A stretch of 31,710 nucleotides of DNA. Origin: an uncultured Collinsella sp. (GTDB lineage Bacteria > Actinomycetota > Coriobacteriia > Coriobacteriales > Coriobacteriaceae). The stretch covers positions 1-31,710 of the forward strand of contig CABUZD010000008.1 of NCBI GenBank assembly GCA_902495945.1. Direction: 5' to 3'. A program made the position numbers and the translations under genes. The notes beneath the pieces were generated by a model. The model ran no database searches, had not been told where the DNA came from, and worked only from the letters and a program-made list of their open reading frames with translations. Below are positions 15,812-22,646 of this stretch, piece by piece; position 1 is the stretch's first letter, and each line of letters begins with the position of its first letter.

Positions 15812-16549
15812 ATGCAAACTGAGGCTCTAATGCTCGATACACACGAAAAACGGCCACTCTATTTACAGCTCACCGACGCGCTGCTCAAGCAGATCGTCGA
15901 TGAATATCAAGCAGACGATAAACTTCCGACAGAAATGGAACTCTGCGACGAATACGCCGTAAGCAGAACAACCGTCCGACTTGCCATGAGTGAGCTGGAG
16001 CGTCGTGGAAGTATCTATCGAATCCAAGGTAAGGGATCGTTTGTTGCACCGAAACGCGTTAGCGAGCTCAATTCACTTTTAGACTTTGACTTTGCAAGCC
16101 ATTGCGATGGCGTTGATCCGGATGCCATCACCAAACATTTCGGCGGCCTCACATCAGGTCGTCCAATTTCCGTAATGATGCTCCAACAATTTGGATGTCA
16201 AAGTCGCGATGAAATTCAGCGTCTTGAATTGACCTACGAACTTGAAGGCAGCTTCATAGGCGCTGATACGTTCTTCATTTCAAAGTCACGCGTTCCGAAT
16301 AACCAGTTAGATTTTCAGGCATTTAGCAGAATCATGGACGACTTGTCCAAGTCTATCCAATCTGTTAGGGAAAGCTATAGAGCACGTCAGCTTAGCGAAT
16401 CCGAAGCCAGTAATTATGGTGTTGCAAAACTTCCGGTCATCGAACTGACTCATTATGCTTACGACTCCGGAGGCAAACTAATCTCAATTGTCTGCCGCAC
16501 CGTCTTAACTGGGCGGGTCCCTTATCAAAACTTTATTTTCAAGTCCTAA
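15812..16549 (+). CDS. GntR-family (HutC/UTRA) transcriptional regulator
   Basis: A 245-residue regulator with an N-terminal GntR winged helix (PLYLQLTDALLKQIV through SRTTVRLAMSELERRGSIYRIQGKGSFV, residues ~14-78) and a C-terminal UTRA effector domain, the fold that binds sugar phosphates in many HutC-type members. It is the second gene after the PTS-associated gene and divergent from the third EIICB, so it most likely controls both through the dyads at 14549-14790. It may act as repressor or activator. The start could be the ATG at 15812 or one seven codons later; neither has a strong ribosome site. Its GC content is lower than that of the left modules, like its neighbours. Confidence 0.9.
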   Translation: MQTEALMLDTHEKRPLYLQLTDALLKQIVDEYQADDKLPTEMELCDEYAVSRTTVRLAMSELERRGSIYRIQGKGSFVAPKRVSELNSLLDFDFASHCDGVDPDAITKHFGGLTSGRPISVMMLQQFGCQSRDEIQRLELTYELEGSFIGADTFFISKSRVPNNQLDFQAFSRIMDDLSKSIQSVRESYRARQLSESEASNYGVAKLPVIELTHYAYDSGGKLISIVCRTVLTGRVPYQNFIFKS

Positions 16550-16564
16550 TGTTCTTTTTCTTTT

Positions 16565-16862
16565 GTCTCGATCTGTAACACGTAGCCGAGTTTTTAAGTC
16601 CTAACCGTTACAGATCGAGACAAACAAGGTAGACCACGCCGAATTGTCTCAATCTGTAACACTAAGACCGGTTTTGGACGTCTAGATGTTACAGATTGAG
16701 ATGAATGCACAGGTCAATCCTCTCAATCTCAATCTGTAACAACTAGCTGAATTTTTCGGTCCTAGCTGTTACAGATCGAGACAAACGGAATAGGCCGAGC
16801 CAAAAATCTCGATCTGTAACATCTGACTCGCTTTTGGCCGCCTAGATATCACAGGTTGAGAC
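16565..16862. repeat. 57-nt dyad array, four units
   Basis: Units lie at 16565-16621 (A), 16646-16702 (B), 16726-16782 (A) and 16806-16862 (B), with start-to-start distances of 81, 80 and 80. Spacers of 23-24 nt resemble each other and those of the other arrays. It lies between the 3' ends of the convergent gntR and deoR genes; the remaining ~120 bp up to deoR hold only blocks shared with the 3' flank of the deoR remnant. Confidence 0.92.
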
Positions 16863-16981
16863 AATTTGATAGTGGAGTCCTCATTTGCGCGTCATATCGC
16901 GTAGCGCTGACGCGCTGGTTTCCACAATGACAGGAGGTAAAAGTCCTCCCGCATCGCCCGTTGGCAATCCCGTAGCGCTAG

Positions 16982-17746
16982 CTAGCAAATGACCTGCGTA
17001 TGCTCCTCGATGGCGGCACGATCTTCGGCGGCGATGCCCGGCTCGCACACCACGGCGTCCAGGCTGTCCAGACGGCAGAAGGTGTAGAAGTCGCGCTTGC
17101 CGATCTTGCTGGAGTCGGCGATGAGGTAGCGCGAATCCGCCTTGCTAAAGGCGAGCTGCTGGATGCGGCCCTCTTCCATGTTAGACGTAGACACGTCGCC
17201 GTCCAAAATGCCGTTTGCGCCGATAAAGGCTGCGTCGATCCCCAGTGCGCGCAAGGTGTCCTCGGCCGTGGGGCCCACAAAGGCGGCAGTGCGGCGGCGG
17301 TACACGCCGCCCACCAGGCACAGTTCGCAGTCTTCGCGCGCCTCGAGCAGGTTAAACACCGAAAGCGAATTGGTCACAATGCGCAGGCGAAACGCCGGCA
17401 GCATCGAGGCCATCTGCTCAACAGTGGTGCCCGTGCCCAAAAAGATGGTCGAGCCTTCCTCGATAAGCTCCACAGAACGGCGCGCAATCTGCAACTTTTC
17501 CTCGGCATGCTTCGTGCGCTTTTCGCTGTGCGAATACTCATGGCGCAGCATAGCGTGTGGACGGCTCTGCGCACTGCGGGCTCCGCCGTGCACGCGCTCG
17601 ATCTCGCCCAGGCTCGCAAGCTCCTCAAGGTCACGGCGGATCGTCATATCCGAGACACCTAACGCATCCGAAATCTCCTTGACCGAGACCGTTCCCTGTT
17701 CCTCGAGCAGCTGCCGAACCTTATCCTGTCGCTCCGCTTTAATCAC
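16982..17746 (-). CDS. DeoR-family transcriptional regulator
   Basis: A 254-residue regulator when started at the GTG at 17746, which is preceded by GCGAGGA; a GTG at 17773 would add nine residues. The DeoR N-terminal helix-turn-helix (RQDKVRQLLEEQG through VSDMTIRRDLEELASLGEIERVHGG) is followed by the sugar-phosphate-sensing domain with the usual blocks FLGTGTTVEQMA, VTNSLSVFNLL, GPTAEDTL and YLIADSSKIGK. It is divergent from galactose mutarotase at 17952 and may repress it. Its C-terminal half exists as a near-identical broken copy at 12226-12621. The inducer is probably a sugar phosphate such as tagatose-6-P, but that is inference from family and context. Confidence 0.93.
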   Translation of the reverse strand: MIKAERQDKVRQLLEEQGTVSVKEISDALGVSDMTIRRDLEELASLGEIERVHGGARSAQSRPHAMLRHEYSHSEKRTKHAEEKLQIARRSVELIEEGSTIFLGTGTTVEQMASMLPAFRLRIVTNSLSVFNLLEAREDCELCLVGGVYRRRTAAFVGPTAEDTLRALGIDAAFIGANGILDGDVSTSNMEEGRIQQLAFSKADSRYLIADSSKIGKRDFYTFCRLDSLDAVVCEPGIAAEDRAAIEEHTQVIC

Positions 17747-17847
17747 GATGAGTCCTCGCTGTTCCACGCTCACGTCAATTCAAACAATAACGAACAAATT
17801 GTATCAGACTCGCGCGTGTCAGAAATGAACGCCCGCACAGCTCCAAT

Positions 17848-17895
17848 CATCACTTTTTTGAGAAAAATACCCCCTGCTTTAGTGGGGTGTAGTGA
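17848..17895. promoter_or_regulatory. Nested dyad between deoR and galactose mutarotase
   Basis: ATCACT (17848-17853) faces AGTGAT (17890-17895), and inside it ACCCC (17869-17873) faces GGGGT (17884-17888). The position between divergent starts fits a DeoR operator or an attenuator-like structure. Evidence is symmetry only. Confidence 0.35.
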
Positions 17896-17951
17896 TAATC
17901 TCGCCTGTTCGCGCTACAGTTTGTCGGAAATACCTCGATGTTAGGAACCAA

Positions 17952-19004
17952 ATGATCACTTCCGAGCTTTTCGGCACCGCGCCGTGCGGTACCCCCGTTC
18001 ATCGTTACACCCTCAACGGGCCCGAGATCTGCGTTCGCATTATGGACTATGGCGCCACCGTGTTGGGCATCGACGTGCCCGACATCCCCGGCAACGTGCG
18101 CGATGTGGTGCTGGGCTTCGATAAGCTCGAGGATTACTTTGACAACCCCGCCTGCTTTGGCGCGACCATCGGCCCTGTGGCCAACCGCACCGCGGACGCC
18201 ACGATCACCATCGACGGCACGGACTGGCATATGCCCGCCAACGAGGGCGCCAACAACCTGCACAGCGATCTTGAGCATGGTCTGCACAAGCGCGTATGGG
18301 ATGTTGAACTCGACGAGGTCCACAACGCCGTGCGCATGACCACCTCGCTTGAGGACGGTGAGCTGGGTCTTCCCGGCAACCGCACCTTTACGGCCGTGTT
18401 TACCGTGACGCGCACCGGCTGCTTCCGTATCGAATATGAATGTGAGAGCGACCGCGCCACCTACGTGTCCATGACCAACCACACGTACTTTAACCTTGCC
18501 GGTCACAACGCCGGCATGGACTGTGAGCACTTCTTTGTTGCTAACGCTGCCCACTACCTGCCCATCAACGAGCAGAACATCCCCACCGGCGAGATTGCTC
18601 CGGTCGAGGGCACGCCGTTTGACTTCCGTGAGCTGCGCCCCGTCGCGCCTGGCATGGAGGCCGACGATCCACAGATTAAGCAGGCACGCGGCTACGACCA
18701 CTGCTTGTGCATCGATGACTATCAGTACGGTCGCAACCTGCGCCGCGCCCTGCATGTCGAGGAGATGTGGACCGGCCGCGAGCTGGACTACTACACCACC
18801 GCTCCGGGTGTGCAGCTCTACACCGGCAACTGGCTGGGCGACGAGCACGCCAAGGACGATGCCAACTATGGCTGGGGCGCCGGCTTTGCCCTCGAAGCAG
18901 AGATGTACCCCGACACACCGCACCAGTCGCTGTTCCCGCAGGGCATTGTGGGCCCGGGTCACCCCTATAGCAATGTGATCGAATACCACTTTATGAGGCA
19001 CTAA
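17952..19004 (+). CDS. galM: Aldose 1-epimerase (galactose mutarotase)
   Basis: A 350-residue cytoplasmic enzyme that interconverts alpha and beta anomers of galactose and similar aldoses. The start at 17952 has TTAGGA five bases upstream; the frame is open for 20 more residues to 17892 but lacks a ribosome site there. Family signatures are ATIGPVANR, the catalytic His177 in TNHTYFNLAG, the Asp/His of GYDHCL near residue 249, and the catalytic Glu315 in FALEAEMYPD. It would help use the galactose or glucose freed by the GH1 enzymes of this region. It stands alone, divergent from DeoR and closed by a terminator. A second, more distant epimerase-like protein (LacX type) is at 22647-23528. Confidence 0.92.
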   Translation: MITSELFGTAPCGTPVHRYTLNGPEICVRIMDYGATVLGIDVPDIPGNVRDVVLGFDKLEDYFDNPACFGATIGPVANRTADATITIDGTDWHMPANEGANNLHSDLEHGLHKRVWDVELDEVHNAVRMTTSLEDGELGLPGNRTFTAVFTVTRTGCFRIEYECESDRATYVSMTNHTYFNLAGHNAGMDCEHFFVANAAHYLPINEQNIPTGEIAPVEGTPFDFRELRPVAPGMEADDPQIKQARGYDHCLCIDDYQYGRNLRRALHVEEMWTGRELDYYTTAPGVQLYTGNWLGDEHAKDDANYGWGAGFALEAEMYPDTPHQSLFPQGIVGPGHPYSNVIEYHFMRH

Positions 19005-19029
19005 GCCCATAACGCAATATATCGCACAG

Positions 19030-19066
19030 CAGCGCCCGCCGGTACCACAGCCGACGGGCGCTGTTT
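19030..19066 (+). terminator. Rho-independent terminator of galM
   Basis: CAGCGCCCG (19030-19038) pairs with CGGGCGCTG (19055-19063), extended inward by CCG/CGG past one mismatch, and is followed by TTT. Confidence 0.7.
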
Positions 19067-19112
19067 CATGAATAAATCCTTCTTTTCGATGCCACCGAAT
19101 TGGTGACATAAC

Positions 19113-19264
19113 AAAACTATGCCGAATTACTACGATGAACCCACAATGTCCGACCACGCGCTGGTTTATAAAAAATTAGCAACTCGTCTACCTGCAGTTT
19201 TATTCTCTGCAAATTTAGCATGCTCGGCGATAAGCAATTCATCGTAGTAAACCGGCATAGTTTT
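19113..19264. repeat. 152-bp element bounded by 27-bp inverted repeats
   Basis: The arms at 19113-19139 and 19238-19264 match at 25 of 27 positions (outer end AAAACTATGCCG, inner end TACTACGATGAA). The 98-bp interior is AT-rich and has no convincing reading frame. The size and plan fit a small non-autonomous transposon (MITE) or a large structured RNA; I see no clear target-site duplication. Confidence 0.7.
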
Positions 19265-19330
19265 GGCGGACAGCGCCACACAGACCCCCTACAGAGGCAA
19301 AATGATCCGTTTTCCTCCGTCCCCAAGGGA

Positions 19331-19813
19331 TCAATTGAGCAAGGTTTCGATGGGGTCGGGGTTGGAGCTGGGGAGGTAGCGGATTTCTAGTTCTATGCCG
19401 AGCTCTTGCAACTCTTTGAAGGCGGCGATGTCCGCATTGTCTACGGCAACGGCAGGCGTAACGGGACGCTTGCCCTCCCCTGCTTGCATGTGACCGATGC
19501 TGATCTTGGTGATCGGCACACCACCCTTAACCAGCGCGAGCGCATCGGCGGGTGAGGCTACCATGATCAGAATCAACTGGCGCGGCGTTGCGGCATGAAT
19601 GATGTCGATGGTCCTTTGCACCGAAAAGAACCGCATCCAAACGCCTTCTGGCGCCGCCACCCTCATGGATGCCCATTGGCGCGAATCCGCCGCAATCTCG
19701 TCGTTGACGATTAGGACGAGGTTGGAACCCATAGCCTCGTTCCACAGCTCAACGTCTTGCCCGTAAATAAACCGGTCATCGATACGCGTGAGAAGGATCT
19801 TGGGTTGAGCCAT
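19331..19813 (-). CDS. Orphan mannose-family PTS EIIB with His-to-Tyr active site
   Basis: A 160-residue protein that aligns end to end with the EIIB of the mannose-family PTS at 29793-30275 (shared KILLTRID, LVKGGVPI, AFKELQELG, ELEIR). In that family the phosphate is carried by the His of RLVHGQV. Here the segment reads RFIYGQD: codon 17 at 19763-19765 is TAC on the minus strand, Tyr instead of His, and the conserved Val after Gln is Asp. It therefore cannot carry phosphate in the usual way. There is no EIIA, EIIC or EIID beside it and no strong ribosome site. Otherwise the frame is intact, which argues against simple decay. It may be a regulatory or decoy EIIB, or an early pseudogene. Confidence 0.85.
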   Translation of the reverse strand: MAQPKILLTRIDDRFIYGQDVELWNEAMGSNLVLIVNDEIAADSRQWASMRVAAPEGVWMRFFSVQRTIDIIHAATPRQLILIMVASPADALALVKGGVPITKISIGHMQAGEGKRPVTPAVAVDNADIAAFKELQELGIELEIRYLPSSNPDPIETLLN

Positions 19814-19970
19814 GGCAGTCCCATTCTGTTTGAGACTCGTAAGAGCGAGACATCACGTCTCCAATATTAGTGCATTTAAAGTGAGAAAAGCCGTCAGAAC
19901 ACTTGCACGGATGTGCGATGTCCCGTATCATAGACAGCCGTTGACGCCTCAGTTGCGTCACCACATGGCC

Positions 19971-20046
19971 GCCAGCGTAGCTCAGTTGGTAGAGCACCGC
20001 TCTCGTAAAGCGGGGGTCACCGGTTCGAGCCCGGTCGCTGGCTCCA
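19971..20046 (+). tRNA. tRNA-Thr (anticodon CGT)
   Basis: A full cloverleaf: acceptor GCCAGCG/CGCTGGC, D arm GCTC/GAGC, anticodon stem CCGCT/AGCGG with loop CTCGTAA (anticodon CGT, reading ACG threonine), T arm ACCGG-TTCGAGC-CCGGT, discriminator T, and an encoded CCA at 20044-20046. Confidence 0.96.
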
Positions 20047-20058
20047 TTGCACAAGATA

Positions 20059-20080
20059 GCCGCCTTCGGGCGGCTTTTTT
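20059..20080 (+). terminator. tRNA-Thr terminator
   Basis: GCCGCC-TTCG-GGCGGC is followed by six T residues, 12 bp after the tRNA CCA end. Confidence 0.93.
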
Positions 20081-20269
20081 GTTGCCGATTCGCCCACTCG
20101 GTGGACTTCGGATTTAATGCTTAGGGGGCGGGGATTTACCAAAGTGAAATTTTAATGAAAAGAAACCCAGCTGCAACAATTGCCATGGTGAGGGCTCGAA
20201 TTGGCCATATAGATTTAAAATAGCCACGATATCTTCTCTTTTGCTGGAACGATATATCTATACAAGGTT

Positions 20270-20461
20270 GTGAGCGGAAAACAAAAATACGTCGATTGCT
20301 ATCCGACAAACGGGTCTGGAATTGCATTCACCGGCATTTCGGGGCAGATTGATACACATGTACGAAAGGGAACCTATGTGGTGCGTTGGGTTGGAGCTGC
20401 TGCAGGCCCGATATGGATTGCGGTCTTGCGCCCCGATGTCCAAATAGATTTCTCTCTCTAG
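20270..20461 (+). CDS. Small hypothetical protein, uncertain
   Basis: A 63-residue frame from a GTG at 20270; the frame stays open to 20219 without an ATG, so a longer or 5'-truncated gene is possible. No family is recognised. The protein is of mixed composition with a short hydrophobic stretch (WVGAAAGPIWIAVL) near its end. It stops 14 bp before the ATG of the next gene, as in an operon. The region 20081-20475 downstream of the tRNA has no other gene I can support, though a minus-strand frame at 20136-20327 ending in a hydrophobic segment overlaps it. One of these may be a remnant. Confidence 0.3.
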   Translation: MSGKQKYVDCYPTNGSGIAFTGISGQIDTHVRKGTYVVRWVGAAAGPIWIAVLRPDVQIDFSL

Positions 20462-20475
20462 ACGGGAAGTTGCTC

Positions 20476-20841
20476 ATGGACGCCATATATGACGGAGATG
20501 ACTGGGTCGATCATTATACTTGGCGCCTGGTCGGCTCGAACGACAATGGGGATGTGGTGTTTGATGGACTATGTCCAAAGCATCTCCATCCTTTTGTCTC
20601 GTCGTTAATTGAGAGTTCCGCTCGTGTTGCCCCCTACAGCTCGGCATCGCTTCATGATACGGACGTTTTGAAGACCATAAGGGAATCAATTGACGAGGGC
20701 ACGATGAGCAGTTCGTTGTTCTCTCGGCTTGTGGGGCTGGATGAGATTCAATCGAAACGACTGCTTGCGGGCGAAAAGGTGGAACTCACTTATCGTTCGA
20801 TGATTTCAATCCTGCGGCTAGCCGATGTTCTTCGCAAATAA
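20476..20841 (+). CDS. Hypothetical protein with possible C-terminal helix-turn-helix
   Basis: A 121-residue protein starting at ATG 20476 with a weak GGGAAG upstream. The frame is open to 20386, but that start has no ribosome site. The N-terminal part is acidic and aromatic (DAIYDGDDWVDHYTWRLVG). The last ~50 residues (SSLFSRLVGLDEIQSKRLLAGEKVELTYRSMISILRLADVL) are predicted by eye to be helical and look like an XRE-type DNA-binding repeat. It follows a small open frame by 14 bp, which would suit a toxin-antitoxin or regulator pair, but no family is recognised. It lies just downstream of a tRNA and ends before a complex hairpin terminator. Confidence 0.5.
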   Translation: MDAIYDGDDWVDHYTWRLVGSNDNGDVVFDGLCPKHLHPFVSSLIESSARVAPYSSASLHDTDVLKTIRESIDEGTMSSSLFSRLVGLDEIQSKRLLAGEKVELTYRSMISILRLADVLRK

Positions 20842-20868
20842 ACAGCTTCCCTATTCAAAAACAGAAAA

Positions 20869-20941
20869 CCCCACCAAACGTGATTCCCCTAGGGAAATAC
20901 GTTTGGCGGGGTCCTAGCGTGATATCCCTAGGGGAATCACG
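20869..20941. terminator. Overlapping alternative hairpins between convergent genes
   Basis: One stem pairs CCCCACCAAACGT (20869-20881) with ACGTTTGGCGGGG (20899-20911). A second, perfect 17-bp stem pairs 20879-20895 with 20925-20941 (CGTGATTCCCCTAGGGA type). They share bases 20879-20881 and interleave, so they cannot both form as simple hairpins. The position between convergent stop codons fits a bidirectional terminator. Confidence 0.7.
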
Positions 20942-20973
20942 CCATCAGACGAACAGCTCAGCCGAGCAGCGTG

Positions 20974-21447
20974 CTACTCCTCCCAGTAAGCATCTGCAAG
21001 CAGCTTAAAGCAGATCTTCTTGACCGGCTGCGCGCCATCGCCCGGGAACTCGAGCGTGGGCATATGAGGCTCGCCGGCAACAAACAGCGCAAACTTATCG
21101 TCAGCAAGATCGCCGGCGATCGAAGCGTCGGAATCGACCAGATCGTAGTCGTCCTTCTCGTCAAACTCCTGAACCAGCGTCAGGCTGCCCGTGGCAACCT
21201 TAAAGGCCTCGCGACCCTCGACGTCAATCTGCAGGTCGTGATAGCGCTGATGCGTCTCATAGTGAGCCTCGGCTTCGGGACGCGTCGTGGGAGGCATGAC
21301 GTTCGCAAAGACCTTGTCGCCCAGAATCGGATGGCTGCCGACCTCGAGCTTCGCCGGATCGTTCTCCTCGAGCCAGTCGATCAGCACGTCGAGGCCCTTG
21401 AGCATTCCGCGGTACTCCTCGATATCGCCCAATGCACCGTAAATCAT
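20974..21447 (-). CDS. YhcH/YjgK/YiaL-family protein (sugar anomerase type)
   Basis: A 157-residue cupin-like protein of the YhcH/YjgK/YiaL (DUF386) family; it starts MIYGALGDI and contains the conserved AHYETHQRYHDLQID block with metal-binding His and Glu residues. Family members include NanQ, an anomerase for N-acetylneuraminate, and the EbgC subunit, so a role in anomer conversion or handling of an amino-sugar or galactoside is likely. It is the last gene of a minus-strand group (lacX-like, lacC-like, nagA remnant, this gene). GAGAGGGG precedes the ATG. The exact substrate is unknown. Confidence 0.88.
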   Translation of the reverse strand: MIYGALGDIEEYRGMLKGLDVLIDWLEENDPAKLEVGSHPILGDKVFANVMPPTTRPEAEAHYETHQRYHDLQIDVEGREAFKVATGSLTLVQEFDEKDDYDLVDSDASIAGDLADDKFALFVAGEPHMPTLEFPGDGAQPVKKICFKLLADAYWEE

Positions 21448-21479
21448 CTAAATCCCCTCTCGGATCGTTTCTTTGGCGG

Positions 21480-21606
21480 CTACTCTGCAAACGCATTGCC
21501 GACGCTGTTGCCGCCCACATACGTCTCGACCAGGGTAAGGTCGGGATTGAACACGACAGCGTCGGCGTCGCGCCCCGGCATAATGCTACCGCACTTGTCG
21601 TCGACT
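21480..21606 (-). pseudogene. 3' remnant of a nagA-like deacetylase gene
   Basis: Read on the minus strand, this stretch encodes ~42 residues that match the C-terminal end of the deacetylase at 24345-25514 (DDKCGSIMPGRDAD, then LVETYVGG and SVGNAF) and ends with a stop at 21480-21482. The rest of the gene is absent: lacC-like stops at 21652, only ~45 bp upstream. It sits between lacC-like and yhcH, which shows that an earlier operon carried a nagA copy there that has since been deleted. Confidence 0.88.
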
Positions 21607-21651
21607 CTAACCACAAGCATGCAACCGATACCGGGGCCGTCGCCCAAGCTC

Positions 21652-22587
21652 TTACAGCTCGGTCACGACAACGCCGTTGTAAACCTCGTCCCAACGATCC
21701 ATGACCAGATGGCCGGTCATGGGATCCATGGCGTTGAGCTTGCCGCAGGTGTTGGCGGTACGCAGCACCGTCTCGTCGTCTGCGCCGGCAGCGATGGCAT
21801 GTGCGAAGCCGGCAATGGTCGAATCGCCAGAGCCCGTGGCGTTAACGGCAGGGATATCGGGAGTCTTCGCGCGGAACGCACGGCCATTGTGGAAGCCAAC
21901 GGAGCCGGCAGCGCCCATGGATACGACGACCCAGGGGATATCGGAGAAGCGGGCATCAGAGGCGAGCGAGGCGCGGAGCTCGTCCACATCGTCGGTGGTA
22001 AAGCTCGTGCCCAGAAGGCCGTTGATCTCGGTCAGGTTAGGCTTGACCAGTTCGGGCTTAATTTCGGACTTAAGGGCGGCCTCGAGCGAAGCACCCGAGG
22101 TATCGAGCAGCACCTTGGCGCCGGCGTTCTCGGCAATGCCCGTGATCTTGGCATAGTAGCCTGCCTCGACACCGCGGGGCAGAGAACCCGAAATGGTGAC
22201 AACGTCGGCCTTGCCCGCAAGCTCAGTAAACTTGGCGGTAAAGGCATCGAGCTCCTCGGGGGCAATTGTCGGGCCGCTCTCGAGCAGCTCGGTCTGGTTG
22301 CCGGCGTGGAGAATGTTGAGGCAAATGCGAGTCTCGCCCTTGATGGGCACAAAGTCGTTGTTAATACCGTTGGCGTCCATGAGCTCAGCCATGTAGGCGC
22401 CCATGTGGCCGCCGAGCAGACCGGTTGCCACAACGTCGTCGCCCAGCTGACCCAGCACTCGGGCCACGTTAAGGCCCTTGCCGCCGGCGGTCTTTTCGGG
22501 CGTCACACGGTTGACGTCGTCGATAATGAGCTCATCGAGCTGATAGCGCGTATCGACAGACGGGTTCATCGTAACGGTGAGGATCAT
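21652..22587 (-). CDS. lacC: Tagatose-6-phosphate kinase-like (LacC/FruK family)
   Basis: A 311-residue PfkB-fold sugar-phosphate kinase. The opening MILTVTMNPSVD, the KTAGGKGLNVARVL motif (~32-45), VATGLLGG, GETR, TISGSLPRG, KPNL and the catalytic loop NATGSGDSTIAG with Asp255 are those of the LacC/FruK branch, and the whole N-terminal half reads closer to LacC than to 1-phosphofructokinase. It would use ATP to turn tagatose-6-P into tagatose-1,6-bisphosphate, the step that links galactose-6-P or galactosamine to glycolysis. AAGGAG precedes the ATG. It follows the LacX-like gene by 59 bp and fits with AgaS, which makes tagatose-6-P. A fructose-1-P kinase is the main alternative. Confidence 0.85.
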   Translation of the reverse strand: MILTVTMNPSVDTRYQLDELIIDDVNRVTPEKTAGGKGLNVARVLGQLGDDVVATGLLGGHMGAYMAELMDANGINNDFVPIKGETRICLNILHAGNQTELLESGPTIAPEELDAFTAKFTELAGKADVVTISGSLPRGVEAGYYAKITGIAENAGAKVLLDTSGASLEAALKSEIKPELVKPNLTEINGLLGTSFTTDDVDELRASLASDARFSDIPWVVVSMGAAGSVGFHNGRAFRAKTPDIPAVNATGSGDSTIAGFAHAIAAGADDETVLRTANTCGKLNAMDPMTGHLVMDRWDEVYNGVVVTEL

Positions 22588-22646
22588 TTTTAGCTCCTTA
22601 TCTCGCAGGCTCCTTGTGCCTCGCGATACGAGTCGACAAAACGTAA

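Noticed and set aside
16565..16862. CRISPR array
   Set aside because: Period is regular, but the 57-nt repeat is a long dyad with sub-type alternation, the 22-24-nt spacers resemble each other, and no cas gene is present.
20136..20327. Minus-strand 63-codon frame with a hydrophobic tail
   Set aside because: It has a plausible membrane segment but no ribosome site and overlaps the plus-strand frame at 20219-20461; cannot be supported as a gene.
20971..22593. Plus-strand 540-codon frame
   Set aside because: Antisense shadow of the yhcH, nagA remnant and lacC-like genes, all of which are recognised on the minus strand.
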